From contig OY829544.1 of NCBI GenBank assembly GCA_963691705.1, forward strand, positions 35,547,917 to 35,611,916: a stretch of DNA of 64,000 bases, given 5' to 3'. This stretch comes from Viola odorata. Lineage: Eukaryota; Streptophyta; Magnoliopsida; Malpighiales; Violaceae. A model generated the notes under the pieces. The model saw nothing but the letters and a program-made list of their open reading frames with translations, was not told where the DNA came from and searched no databases. The translations under genes and the position numbers were made by a program. This document shows, piece by piece, positions 45,851 through 59,200 of the stretch (the stretch's first letter is position 1; each line of letters opens with the position of its first letter).

Positions 45851-48292
45851 AATGTTTTGTATATTTCCATCTATATAAAATTCTATTTTGTTCTAATGTA
45901 AAATTGAAATTACTTGCCTTTTTTAATTTCATTAATTTATCGTAATGTATCTCATTTGGATGGTCGTAGGAGTGAAATAACAAAAGTACACTCATTTTGT
46001 AATTGAAAAACGCTAAAATAGGAAAAAACAAAATGGTATTTTTTGTTCTCAAATTTAATTTAATTTTTTTTTAAAAATGATTCCAATAATAATAATAAAA
46101 ATAAGATTTAGGCCATTTCTTTTTCTAATTTCTTTTTTGCCAAACTTACTTATTACTTTTTTATTGCTGGAACGCAAAACCTTATTTAAGGATATTAATT
46201 GGTAATATATAACCCATTTTGGCATAGGTTGTAAAAATTAGTATTAATTAGGTCAATGTGACGAGTAGACACCTACATCATTGTAAAATTAGCTAAATCA
46301 TTAATTTCATAGGGACTCTTATGGTTTGCTTTCTTATTTTCTACGAGAATGCTGTTTGTGCATCCATGATATTACTAGAAATATATAGAAACGTAGGACA
46401 AAGATCCTAATTGTAGATTTAGCGATGAAAAGTTTTGTAGATACTAGTAAATTATTTAAAATATTAAATAATATTATGGAAGTAAAATTCAAACTCGAAA
46501 TTTTACTAATAAAGAATTAATGAGTTATATAAAAATTGACTTGTAAAATAATATTAATATCGATCAAATTACAGCCATATATATATATTTTTTAAATACT
46601 TGAAAGAAAAATCACGTGTGGTTCAAAAATAATTGTGTATATATCTTACTCCTTCGAACTTTCATTCCATAAAAAATGTTGTTAGAGCCAAAAAATTATA
46701 TTTCATATAATGTCGTTTTAAGTTTTTTATATATCTAATACCTAACTAATAAAATTCTTCTTCTTCATTATTCACGTAAATTAAAGAGTATGTTAACTTT
46801 TTTTTCGCTAAATGCGGTTGGAGGGATTTCCTTGGAGGAAAAGGAAATGATTTTGATAAGTCGTTGCTGGTTTTATTTGGTCGGTAATCCAACACAAATT
46901 AATGCAAAAGAAACAGCTAGCGTTTTCTTCTTGATTTTGACACTCTTGTAACCGGAGAATTCCTCTCTACTTCAACTGTTTTTTTCTTTATTTTAGATCA
47001 GAGAAAATGCAATCTCATTAATTATTTATTGATAATAAAATATTAATAACGACTCGAAATTAAATTCGAATCTCGTCACTATCTATTAATGAAAAAGACG
47101 AGAGAATGCAAGAAAAAAAAACCAGAATATGAGGAAACTACACCAATATTACACCGGTGGGCTCGCTTCTTGAGCTAAACCCCAAGACCGATTCCCTTCT
47201 CCATTAGGTCCGTCCGTAAGTCAAAAAGGCTCGTTTCACAAAAAAAAAAAAAAAAACTTTCCAGCCTAAACCTTTCGGTATTGTTATTTTATTATTTTCT
47301 GTTAAAAAATTGAGTAAAAATATTTTTTTTATGGATTCCTTGCTTGATGAAAGAATATTTATTCTACTAAATTATTTTCCAACGTGGACAATACAAAAAG
47401 AAGCATATATTTGTTGTCTAATTAGAGTAGGTGGGCCAGAGAGAATAGTTGATGATTGGTCACTTAATCATGGCAAACCCATGACGATGGATTGATGATG
47501 GCAAAGCTAGATGGATACTCATATAGAAGAGGGTTCAACTTCAAGAAATATTGACATTTTTGAAATGCAAACTCAAACTTTATCAAACTTTATATCATAC
47601 TCACGTAATTACATAAATTATACGTTTATCGTTATAATTCTATTTTATTTCAGCAACTATATATATATAGTTAATTTAGATATTTTTTTTGTTTATTTTT
47701 AAAAATAATCTTTGTCCGTTCTATTTTTCATGAAACTTGTATCGTGTTTGAGTTCGGTTAAAAAACTCAAAAATTGGGATTTTTTTCGGATACACCGGAT
47801 GTACATTTATTTGCTCACACCCTTTCTAATTGGCTAAAATAATTTTTATAACTTCAGTATGTATTTATTTTTAATAAAACAAAATATTTTAATCAATCAT
47901 ACCAATAGATGAAGCATTTAGTAATATCTCGAAAAACTGAAATTAACCCATATTTGACTTGAATTGGAAGATTTAGAGCCTCAAAGTTATCTTTAATTAA
48001 AGCATTTTTGCTGAATTAAATTTTTTTTTTTTGTGAGTAAATTTGCTGAATTATCTAAGTCACTATGATGATATGAGCAACCCATTTTTTTTTTATTGTA
48101 TGATAACCCAAATAAGAAAAAGAAGCAAGTCATAATTTAAAGAGAAAAAAAAGGTTTATTTCTCAACTATTCCTTACTGGGAATCTTGGGCGACCGTACC
48201 CGAGAGAGAAGTGGGGTAAGACGGCGAGAGTGGTGTCCAGCTCGAACGTCGGAAAAAATCTGACTACCTTCCAAAACATTCTCTCTCTCTCA
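45851..48292. other. intergenic, AT-rich
   Basis: This is 2.4 kb of strongly AT-rich DNA with homopolymer runs (for example A16 near 47245) and no ORF above background. The segment 47150-47280 and 48170-48290 are GC-richer but show no recognisable gene. Confidence 0.45.
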
Positions 48293-49827
48293 GGCACCCG
48301 GAGGTCCCTGCAGTTATTATCTTCATTTTAGTTGATCCCCAAAGTCGATTTTAGTTCAATTAGGTGCCTTCCGTTATACCCGTTAGGCGCGCTAGGTCCC
48401 TACCGTCAAAAACTCGACTAACGGAGACAAACGTCCGTTAACTCCTATTTTTTTATTATTTGTCTAAAAAAGTCAGACTGTCACTGGGTCCCACAAGTCA
48501 GATTTTCTGATTTAAAAATCTATTTATCCTTTCATTTTTCATTTTCCAGATTATTTTCCAAAAAACTCAAATTTATTAATTAAACAAAAAACTCTCCATC
48601 TGCTCTTCCATCGTCTTTTTCAACATTTTCGTTTCCTTAGCAGAGAAAGCTGAACTCTGAACTCACCAAATTTGCCGATTGCCTTTTATCATAACTTCAA
48701 TTCAGTACCATTTCGTATCTCACATTTGCTTTGTTCCACAGTTTGGCTAACAAAACTAACCTTAAATTACAAGTTTAAAATTTCAAGATTAATCAAACCT
48801 TTTGTCATTATCATCCCATTTTCAGAATGAAATTTGCTTTCCTTCCACATATCTACTATTAACAAGAATTTACCTTTTCCGCAATTGAAAGCTATACAAG
48901 ATTATATCTTTTACTTCTAGAAAATTTAATTTAAGATAAACCCAACCAATTTTGAGAACAATAAGCATACACAACCCAAGGATAAAAAAAAACATCAATC
49001 TCAAAGAAGAAAAAATAATGATCAATCAAATAAATTCATGACAATTTCTTGTCCAATTTCCCTCTCCTTTCTCTAATCAATTTTGCCCACAAATTAGAAA
49101 TCTACAAAATACTAACAGAGATAGCCATAACCACAACAACCATCCAAGAAATCCAAACCCATTTTCGCAGCCAGCTTCGCATCACTCCGACGAGTGTCCA
49201 CACGTTCTAGCACGTGCTGGTGACTTCAGCGAGGATTAGGAGTTTTAAAATTTCGACGACGCCGTGTAGGGTGGTGTACCAGTAGGTGGCGAACACGAAG
49301 AGGATGGCTAAGTGTTGGGCGATGAAGAGGACATCGATAGGGGAGAAGATGAAGTAGTGGAGGAGATCGGTGAGGAAGTAAACGATGCTGAATTCGAGGA
49401 CTCTATTTTGGGTTTGGGTGTTTGGGGAGGAGAAAGTGCGGCTCGGTTCGGTGATGATTGCGTTGGAGGCGAAGAAGACTGCGGGTGTGTTGTGGAAGAC
49501 TGAGACGATGGAGGAGCAGATGGAGAGTGAGAGGGTAAGTTTAATTAATAAATTTGTGTTTTTTGGAAAATAACATGGAAATTGAAAATGGAAGGATAAT
49601 AGATGAAAGTCAGAAAATCTGACTTGTGGGACTCAGTAACAGTTTCATTTTTCCAGACAAATAATAAAAGAATAGGAGTTAACGGACATTAGTGTCCGTT
49701 AGTCGAGTTTTTGACGGTAGGGACCTAGCGCGTCTAACGGGCATAACGGAAGACACCTAATTGAACCAAAATCCACTTTGGGGATCAACTAAAATAAAAA
49801 TAATAACTGTAGTGACCCCCGGGTGGC
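48293..49827. mobile_element. Mutator-like element carrying a host gene fragment (Pack-MULE)
   Basis: The two ends are inverted copies for about 330 bp (48293-48625 and 49507-49827). Shared blocks include CAGTTATTAT, TTTTAGTTGATCCCCAAAGT, CTAGGTCCCTACCGTCAAAA and CCATCTGCTC. Long inverted ends and the GTCCCTGCAG-like start resemble Mutator-like elements of this kind. No 9-bp duplication could be found, so the superfamily is inferred. Between the arms lies a fragment of a TLC-domain gene on the - strand and no transposase. Confidence 0.7.
49155..49506 (-). pseudogene. captured fragment of a TLC-domain membrane protein gene
   Basis: Starting right at the inner edge of the right arm, the - strand encodes about 110 residues of a plant TLC (TRAM/LAG1/CLN8) domain protein: VFHNTPAVFFASNAIITE, RVLEFSIVYFLTDLLHYFIF, DVLFIAQHLAILFVFATYWY, TLHGVVEILKLLILAEVTST. 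The hydrophobic helices and the LHY and QHLA positions fit the domain. A TAG replaces the Gln codon expected after TSTC, and a frameshift follows VWTLVG (the other frame reads RSDAKLAAKMG). The fragment then runs into GTTTGG, which may be the donor of a captured intron. It lacks both ends of the gene and cannot make the protein. Confidence 0.72.
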
Positions 49828-51549
49828 TTCACCCTCCAAAAATACTTATAAGTGTATTGGACTAGAATTAATTTCGTCTGTACCATTTGACTAACTAATT
49901 AGAGATAAAATGCTCATAGTAGTAATAAGTGTTTATAATGTGAGTTGTTCAAAATTTTCATTCTTTAAATAAAGTCGTAAATTTGATCTTTATTTATGGA
50001 AAAATTATTTTATAAAAATGACATTTAACTTTTTTAGTGAATCAACTCGATAAAAACAAAATTACTCATAACCAATTAAGTTGAAGGATACTTGTGATTC
50101 ATTTATTTAAATAATTGGTTATTTGCTTCCTTTTATGGTTCATTATTTTTCGGAAAATAGAAAATAAATAATAGTATATACATACCGACATAGGTAGACA
50201 TTCTTGGTGGGTCCCTGATCTCGGCAAAAATGTACGGAAAGTCCAATGTGGAAGTCTCTGGAGTGAGGAGCGTGGGGGTTGTGGGACCCAACAAGCTTTT
50301 GAATATCCTCAGACGACTTCGGTTCCTCGTCACGATCAAAGCTTAGCTGGATATATTGACACATGTCACCCTCCTGGCGGTCCTTATGGACCAACTTCGC
50401 CATACGTTATGCCCCGCTTTGCTACTCTATATTCGTTTTTTTTCTTGTTTTTTTAATGATTTATTTATTTATTCACAAACTGATTCTAAATTAGAAGACT
50501 ATAAGTATTAATTTTATCGATAATAATTAATTTTATTTGCATCAAATTAATTGAATTAACTATATATTAACGAAAAATATAAAAGTAAAATTAATTCAAA
50601 ACTTACTTGCACTGTTGCATTTATATTAGTGAAGCAAAATTCAAAATTTCATTTGCAGCATCTCGAATATTTTTAATTTTTTTCTTTTATTGAGTTAGCA
50701 CGACAAAGGGTTAGCTAGCCGATCATACTAAATCAAAGGATTTAGTGCTTTAAATAAAGAGAATTGAATCATTTACACCAATAATTTTATGGTAAAGTTC
50801 AACATTTAGTTAATATATTATTTTGAAAAAATAGAAAAAAATATTATAGCTGCAAAATCCAATCATATTGTTTATTCTCTGTTTTTCTTTTGTCCAGCAA
50901 GTTAATTACATAAATAAAATCATATTAATAATTTATGTTTTTTTTAGCAAGTATAAAAAGTTAAAACGAAAAATTCTCATTTTAAGGAAGTAGTAGTAGA
51001 AGTGTAGAACAGATGAATTCGGAAAAAGAGAGTAATAAAAGAGGAAAAAAAAGAGACCAAAAAAGAATAGAAAAAGAGAGAGGATGTAATTAAATGTTTT
51101 AATTTATAAATAAAATATATCTTAGTTATGACATTTTTGTTGTCGGGGAGGACTTGTGTTGTGTTCTTATAGGGAAAAAGGTTTGCAAGTTCGTGGAAAA
51201 CTGGAAATCGCGGTGTCTACCAAAGAAAGGCAAAATAATCAAATTGTTATTAGTATATATATAATCACTAGCTGAATCTAAATGTGTAGGGTCGGAATTG
51301 TCTCATGGTCATGGCCCTCCGAGTCTAAGATGCTTCTCTAAATAAAGGAGAATATTGATTAATTTAGAGAACATAAGAGGCTACCGTAAGACCATAGAAA
51401 CACTCACCACTAATTTTATCCATATGTTTTAACTTTTAATAACATTATAATTTTTCTTATGAAATAGTTTTTCTCTTCTGATATGTACCATAAATATTTT
51501 TAAATTTACTGGAATGATTAAGACTATATAATATTTTGTTCACAATAGA
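49828..51549. other. intergenic, one unassigned - strand ORF
   Basis: AT-rich sequence. On the - strand 50403-50143 is an 86-codon frame (MAKLVHKDRQEGDMCQYIQ...) in a GC-richer patch, with a possible donor GTATGT near 50185. No domain is recognised and no continuation was found, so it is not called as a gene. Confidence 0.35.
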
Positions 51550-52187
51550 TGATGCGATCCAACCTACCTTGGACTTGGAGAAGGAACGACACGTGACTCG
51601 CGCCAAGGCTCGAAGGATGACCCTGTGGTTCGAGGAGGCGCTTGCCAAAGAAGACCATGACTCGTGCCAAGGAGATCATGACTCGCGCTTGAGGATGACC
51701 CTCCTGCACCATGTGCTCGACCGCATGGACAAGGGAACCCTAGCCACGACACAGACCATCACGGAATAGGGCCTAGCGCTCAGTATGGACCAAGGCAAAC
51801 ACATGGAACGGTACCAGGGGCACGACACAGGCCAAGGCACGCGCACGGGACAAAGCTAGGCAGACGACAGGGGCATGCGCGCAGAAACCCTAGCGCATGA
51901 GCACACACACGAGACACATGGAGCCTACACCTTTCCAAAGGACCTCCAAGCTAGCCAACCATACTAAAGGCCTTTTTGTCTTAGATATTATTTTCTAGAC
52001 CTAGATTTAAATAGTTAGTTGTAAGTTATTTTCCTTAGTTTTTGTCTAAGTGAATATTTGTTTGAGTTGAGGCAACCTCCTCCCTATTCACACTTAAATT
52101 CCCTTGAATGATGCAAGGTTGGTGATACCTTGCATCCATACAAATAAAACCTTCAACTCACCATTTGTTTGTAATCGTTTGAGGATT
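51550..52187 (+). repeat. LTR-like sequence of a Gypsy element (left copy)
   Basis: It starts TGATGCGATCC, close to the TGATACGATCC start of the LTR at 52673. The first 220 bp carry a + strand pol tail (VTRAKARRMTLWFEEALAKE). The part 51840-52187 matches 62890-63243 closely (CCAAAGGACC, GGCCTTTTTGTCTTAGATAT, GATGCAAGGTT). A weak TATA (GATTTAAATAGTT) lies near 52010. At 52187 it fuses, at the shared bases AATCGTTTG, to an integrase fragment in the opposite orientation. Confidence 0.6.
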
Positions 52188-52672
52188 CTATTCACTACTT
52201 CTGCTTGCCCATCCGTTTGAGGGTGGCATGTGGTAGATAATAGAAGCCTAGTGTCTAATTTTGCCCACAAGATGCGCAAAGAATGACTCAAAAACTTAGT
52301 GTCACGGTCACTTACAATGCTCCTAGGTATGCCATGCAATCACACCAAAAATGTAAATGACATCATAAGATTTAACACATGGAATGAAATGAGCCATTTT
52401 TGAAAAGCGGTCCACAACTATAAAGATGGAATCCTTGCCGGTTCTAGACCTTGGAAAACCTAGAACAAAGTCCATGGGCAAATCCACCAAAGGATGACTA
52501 GTTACAGGTAATGTCATATAAGAAGCATGATGCATTAATTTATATAAAAATTTAGCTTTCTTACATGTAATGCATCTACGAATTACCTTAGCTACACCCA
52601 CTTTCATTTTTGGCCAAAAGAAATAAACTTTTAGAGCATGCAAGGTCTTTTCAATACCAAAGTGGCTGGTTA
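52188..52672 (-). pseudogene. integrase part of an older Gypsy fragment
   Basis: The - strand reads [76 protein letters not shown] and [15 protein letters not shown], which are the zinc finger and most of the DDE core. It is cut after the catalytic Glu region at 52187. Its N-terminal continuation is beyond the nested element at 60529: the zinc-finger text GGL and TSHFG are split exactly at the GGTTA duplication. Confidence 0.88.
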
Positions 52673-53788
52673 TGATACGATCCCTAGTGTCATAGGTCCA
52701 ATCACCCGCGCCAAGACCCGAGCCTTGGAGGAAGCCGCAGCCGCGAGCCTCCCATTGCCGCCCGCGAGCCCAATCACTCGTGCTAGGGCCCGAGCCTTGC
52801 AGGTGAGGCTCAGCAGCCTCATCCACATGGAACTGAAGGAAGGGACAGCCTTGGAGGAATCCAGCCTGCGCGCACCCCAGCCGCGCCTCGTAACCCTAAT
52901 CCGCACCGCGTCCGCGCCTACGGATGGGCTACACATGGCCACCTCGGACCTTTAGGTCCACCAGCGCCCTTTTCCTAATTTTGACCAGGCCATGAGTATT
53001 AATAATACAAGAGGGGAGTCCAGGACAAAAATTAGGAGAAACGCCCGAAGGATTTGGGACAGGCCCAAATCACAAGCCCGCATTGGACAGTGAAAGCCAC
53101 CGCAGAGCCTTTTGAATATTGGAGCATATTTCCTCGCACAATATTCAGCCCAGAAATTCGTATATGTGTTACAAAGTTTCCCTCCAAATTTAAGTGGGAA
53201 CGCTCGAGCGAATAAGGAAAACGCCTTGTTTCCTTAAAACATGATTCGGCGGACCCGCAAGCAAAGCCACTTGGGCCTTTTGACCTAAACAGCGGCGCCT
53301 GCACTTCTATCCTATTTAGTAGACTTTATTTATATTATTTTAGGGTTTCAGAACTTATTTGGAAGGGTGGATTGTTGCCATTTTCGTTTAAGTCATTATT
53401 TAGAAACTAAACTAGTTTCCGTTTTTGGAATTAGGGTTTAGCGCTTCATTAAAAAGGAGCCGCCCATGTTATTTTCAGCAGACTTGATTATTGAAAATTG
53501 AAAGAAGATTGCTTTGGATCTTTATCCACTTGTTCTTGATGAACCTTGTAACTAATTGAGTTTCGTGCATTCGATTAGCTTGTCAAGTAAAACTTGAAAG
53601 CACCATTCATTGAGTCGTCCGTTCTTTGGAGTGCCAAGACCACCAAATCTTGGAGATTCAAAGGTTTGACCCAAGAACCTCAAGGGATTCGACGTAGGGT
53701 GCCAAGGCCACCAAACCTTGGAGACTTCCGTGTTTTCTTCGAGTCAATTTCTGTATTGAATCCACGTAGCCTACTAAGGAACGCATCA
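52673..53788 (+). repeat. 5' LTR of the full-length Gypsy element
   Basis: This is 1116 bp. The first 280 bp encode the pol tail in + frame (GPITRAKTRALEEAAAA, ITRARARALQVRLSSLIH). It lacks 32 bp that are present in the 3' LTR at about 60475-60507. Confidence 0.95.
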
Positions 53789-54614
53789 GTTGGTAGCGGA
53801 GCTCAGCTGTCCCGACTTGGTAAATCTATCCCTTTAATTATTGTGTTTTCTTTGTTAGAATTGGTATTCCTTCATTCTCTTCTACACCAATTCTGTTGCG
53901 TGATGTGTGTTAGTTGTTTTGTGTTAGTTTGCGTCTTGTGTGTGCGATTAGTGTGCAAATCATCTCAACGATTTGTAGGTCTTTACTTGTGTCAAAAAAA
54001 AAAATCAGTCCCCAAAGTGTCTTAGTTAATTTGTGTTTTGTGTTGTGTTGAAAATTCAAAAAAAAAAAAAGTTGTGAAGAAATTTCATCAAAAACAGAAC
54101 CAGAAACGAAATCAGTACCACTAAAAAAAAAAAAAATGGGGAACTTCAAAATCAAATACTAGAGTGAATTTTTGACTCATAGCAAAAAGAATCATTGGAT
54201 TTGGAATTGGGAATCAAAAGTTGTGGCAAAAACAAGTTTTAAAACCCTAATCGCATGCCATTAGCGTTTTTGAGTTTATAAACTGACTCAATCCATTTAT
54301 TTGGAGCTTTTTCTTGATTCCATTGCTGCTGTGCCTTTCTACTCTGTGGTATACTTGATTGGTTGATTGATCTTTGCAATTGATTCGAGTATATTACCTC
54401 AAAATTTCTTTCTACACTAGTTTTCTTTGTGTGTCTCTTTGGAAGCTTTTTCTTGAAATTTCTTCGAGTCGGGTTCATCTTGGACGACTGGAGGAGGATC
54501 TGAGGCAATCTAATTGTGATATTATTAGAGAGACAAACACGAGAGTAAACACGTGAGGGAGTGTTAGTTTTAGGCAATTTTACGCTTGGAAAATTTTCTG
54601 TTTTGAATTTCAGG

Positions 54615-56261
54615 ATGTCAGGAAATCCGGAAAAGGAGGCTACGGTTGTGAATGATGTAGCCAAGGCACTGCAAGACATAGCAGCCCAGCTCCAGGATAT
54701 GAAAGCTTGGAGGTAGCAGGTTGAGGCTAGGGAACGTGAGGATGTTGTTCCACTAGCACTCGTAACACACTTTGTGCAACACCTAAACCCTAGAGTGAAT
54801 CGAGAGGCCTATGCACCTACACCGAGCGACGACCAGAACAGTGAGCCTGAGTTAGATGGTTCTTAAAATGAGTATGAGGAGGGTCCTCACATGGCGGGTC
54901 CGAGGGGGTTCCAAATGCGTCGAGGAGGTACGCATGGACTCGGTAGACACGCCTTTGGTGGTCGAGAGCGTCACTTCGAGCAGTCGCGTCGCGAGGAGTG
55001 CGAGCGAGCTGACAACCATCTTGGGAGTGTCAAGCTCAAGATTCCAGCCTTTGAAGGGAAGGATGATCTCGAGGCATATCTGACTTGGGAAAGAAAGATG
55101 GGTGTCATTTTCCGTTGTCACAATTACACGGATGAGAAGAAAATAAAATTGGCATCCGTGGAATTTTCTGGTTATGCCGCCCATTGGTGGGAGCAAGTGA
55201 ATGAGGATTTGAGAGGTCCCATGACTACTTGGGAGAATATGAAGTTTGTGATGAAAAGGAAGTTTGTCCCATCGTACTACCATAGGGACCAACTTCAGCG
55301 CTTACAAAAGCTCACCCAAGGAACCAAAACCGTGAACGACTATCACAATGAGTTAGAAGTCCTTATGGCTAGGGTTAATGTGATAGAAGATGAGGAATCA
55401 AAGATGGCTAGGTTTATTAGTGGGCTGAATAGAGAGATAGCTAACTCTTTGGAGTTGACTCAATGTAGGAGTTTGGAGGAGATGCTCCACATGGCCGTGA
55501 AGATAGAGAGGCAACGCAAGGTCAAGGCTGCCTTTACTAGTCTGTACACCCCTAATTCTCGAACTTCCACTTGGAACAAGTCTACATGGTCCAAGGGGAA
55601 TAAGGACAGCAAGGAAACACCCAAGGTATCTAAACCTTCTTATGGTACCAAAGGTAATTCGGCAAACCCTACTTCTTCTAAAGTTCCCATTACTAGTACT
55701 AACCGTGTGCCTACAAGAGACATTGTGTGCTTTAAGTGTAGTGGCCGAGGCCATAAGCAGGCCGAATGTCCCAACAAAAGAGTTCTGATCATTAGGGACA
55801 ATGGCGAGATGGATTCAGAGGATGATGTCGAGTTAGTGGAGGATTCAAAAGAGGAAAGTGAGGAAGAAGGGCCGACGGATCACGAAACTAGGGTTTGTGA
55901 TTCGATATCCTTAGTAGCTCGGAGGAATTTGAGTGTGCAACCAAGAGCCAAACCTTGTGAGGAGGAACAAAGGGAGAACCTATTCCATGCTAGGTGCCAT
56001 ATTGGTACTAAGGTATGCTCTCTTATTATTGATAATGGCTCATGTACTAATTGTGCTAGTACGCTTCTTGTGCACAAGCTAGGATTACCCGTGGTCAAGC
56101 ATCCAAAGTCGTACCAGCTGCAATGGATGACTGATGGAATCAGCGTTAAGGTGTGTAGGCAAGTATTAGTGAGTTTTTCTATTGGGAAATACAAGGATGA
56201 GGTATGGTGTGATGTCGTCCCAATGCAATCATCACATGTGCTACTTGGCCGACCATGGTAA
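54615..56261 (+). pseudogene. gag and protease of the full-length Gypsy element
   Basis: The frame starts MSGNPEKEATVVNDVAKAL at ATG 54615, 0.8 kb after the 5' LTR. Stops lie at 54714 (TAG), 54864 (TAA) and 56259 (TAA); the frame itself stays in phase. The long open part from 54891 holds the gag capsid region (FEGKDDLEAYLTWERKM, AAHWWEQVNEDLRGPM, LQRLQKLTQGTKTVNDYHNE), the zinc knuckle CFKCSGRGHKQAEC near 55728-55770, an acidic linker (DSEDDVELVEDSKEESEEE) and the protease core (CSLIIDNGSCTNCAS, then DVVPMQSSHVLLGRPW). The protease triad reads Asp-Asn-Gly. The TAA after GRPW falls where the family has Gln. Confidence 0.92.
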
Positions 56262-59200
56262 TTTGACCGCAACGCCATTCACGAAGGGAGGAGCAATCGT
56301 TACAAGCTTGAGAAGGAAGGAGTTAAATTCACACTTGCACCTCTTACACCTACGCAAGTGCTTGAGGACTAGCTCTGGTTGGAGAAGTCCTATGCCGAAT
56401 TTGAGGTCTCAAAACTTGTAAACAAAAAAATTGATGAAAACAGCCCCCGTGAAAAAAGTGAGCACGGGTTTGGAATAAAAGAAAGGAATGAAAACAGCCC
56501 CCGTAAAAAGAGTGAGTGCGGGTCAAAAACAAAAAAGAAAGAGCCTGAAAAAGAAAAGAAAAGGCAAGAAAAAGAAAAGAAAGTGAACTTGTATGCGAAA
56601 GGAAAGGATTTACGCAAGGCGCTTGTTTTACAAAAACAGTTTTGTGGCGAGAATCGCCCTTTGCTTTTAATTCACTTTAAATCCTTTTGTTTGAACAGTA
56701 CTAATCTTGATCCTTTAGCTTCTGTGCCCTCTTCTATCTTGGCTGTTTTGCAGGAGTTCAAAGATGTAACACCCGAAGAGATGCCGCCCGGTTTGCCTCC
56801 AATCCGCGACATAGAGCACCAAATCGATTTTGTGCTGGGTTCGACTATCCCAAACAGACCAGCCTATAGGAGCAACCCCGAAGAGACTAAGGAACTCCAA
56901 AGGCAAGTAGATGACCTCCTTAGCAAGGGATATGTCCGAGAAAGCTTGTCTCCATGCGCCGTTCCAGTGATTCTAGTGCCAAAGAAAGATGGAACTTGGC
57001 GAATGTGTGTTGACTGCCGAGCTGTCAACAAAATTACGGTAAAGTATCGTTACCCCATACCTCGCTTAGATGATATGTTAGATGAGCTTAGTGGTAGTGT
57101 AATTTTTTCAAAAATTGACTTAATGAGCGGCTATCATCAAATTAGAATGAAAGAGGGTCATGAATAGAAAACGACATTTAAAACAAAGTATGGTTTGTAT
57201 GAATGGTTAGTGATGCCATTTGGATTGACTAATGACCCAAGCACCTTCATGAGACTTATGAACCATGTTCTTAGGCGTTTTATAGGAAAATTTGTTGTTG
57301 TATACTTTGATGACATCTTAGTTTATAGCAAATCTTTATATGAGCATGTTGCGCATCTTAAAGAGATTTTCCTAACCTTGCGTGAAGAGAAGCTTTATGC
57401 TAAGCTCTCTAAGTGATCTTTTGCTTTAGAATAGGTTGACTTCTTAGGGTTTATTGTGGGAAAATATGGTGTGAAGGTGGATGAAGCGAAGGTGCAAGCA
57501 ATCAAGGAGTTGCCGACGCCAAAAATAGCAAGCGACATCCGCTCCTTTCACGGCTTCGCTTCCTTTTATCGTCGTTTCATTCGTGATTTTAGTACTCTTG
57601 CTGCCCCACTTAATGACCTAACTAAGAAACATGTTGATTTCAGATGGGAGGAACCTCAAGAGGCCGCATTCCAAGCGTTGAAGGACAAGTTGTCCAACGC
57701 GCCCGTGTTAGCTTCCCGACTTTGACAAACCGTTTGAGTTGGAGTGCGACGCGAGTGGAATAGGTATAGGTGCTGTTTTGATGCAAGAGAAGAAGCCAAT
57801 AGCCTTCTTTAGTGAGAAGCTCAAGGATGCCCAGCCGCGTTATCCAACGTATGACAAAGAGCTTTATGTGCTAGTTAGGGCTTTTGAGGTTTGGCAACAC
57901 TACTTGATGCCGAGGGAATTTATGGTGCACACCAACCACTTGAGACTCAAATACCTAAAAGGACAAGGGAAGTTGAATAGGAGACATGCCGTGTGGCTGG
58001 AGTTCTTGGAAGCTTTCCCTTATCACATCAAGTACAAGGAAGGAAAAGACAATGTTGTGGCCGACGCATTGTCTAGGAGGTATGTCTTGATCTCTTCGTT
58101 AAGTGTCAAATTTTTAGGGTTTTCTCAAATAATTCCACTCTACCCTACTGATTTGGATTTTGGTGAGATCTATACGACTTGTGATTCCATGGCTGATGTG
58201 AAATTTTATACGCATGATAACTATCTGTTTCAGCGCAAGCGCCTTTGCATTCCTAAGTGTTCTTTGCGTGAATTACTTGTGCATGAATCACATAGTGGTG
58301 GATTGATGGGCCACTTTGGCATTAATAAAACCTATGACATGCTGAAATCACACTTTTATTGGCCTAAGATGAGACGTGATGTTGTGTGTGTGATTGCTAG
58401 ATGTGTAGTTTGCCAAAGGGCAAAATCTCGGTTAGCTAGTCATGGTGAGTTTATGCCGCTGCCCGTACCTTCCCAACCTTGGACCGATCTGTCCATGGAC
58501 TTCATTGTAGGTTTACCTAAATCTTGGGATGGTAAGGATGGTATATTTGTTGTTGTGGATCGATTTTCCAAAATGGCGCACTTTTTGCCTTGTAAAAATA
58601 CTAATGATGCGTCTCAGGTTGCTAATATATTCTTTAGAGAGGTAGTCCGCCTCTATGGTATGCCTATTACTATTGTTAGTGACCGTGATGGAAGATTTTT
58701 GAGCCACTTTTGGCGAGTGTTGTGGAGTCGCCTTGGAACTAAATTGTTGTATTCAACTTCTTGTCACCCTCAAACCGACGGTCAAACTGAGGTTGTTAAC
58801 CGTACTGTAGGGTCTCTTTTACGCTCTTTAGTTACTAAACATGTATCTAAATGGAATGATCATTTTCCTTTCATGGAGTTTGCTTATAATCGTTCAATCC
58901 ATTCCACTACCAATTGTTCACCTTTTGAAGTAGTTTATGGCTTTAATCCGATTACTCCCATGGATTTGACCCCTTTGCCTTTGAGTGATGTTTCTAACTT
59001 AGATGGACAGAAGAGGGCAGAAAATATCAAGAGGATACATGAGAAGGCTAAGCAAAACATTAAGCGCACAAATGAGCGCCTAGTGCACAAGCGCAATGAA
59101 GGCCGCAAGACCGTGTCCTTCGAAGTTGGCGATTGGGTATGGCTGCACCTCAGACGTGAGAGGTTCCTAGTGAAAAGACGTGGGAAATTAGCACCACGAG

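Noticed and set aside
50143..50403. 86-codon - strand ORF MAKLVHKDRQEGD...
   Set aside because: No recognised domain, no second exon and no promoter; left as an unassigned open frame.
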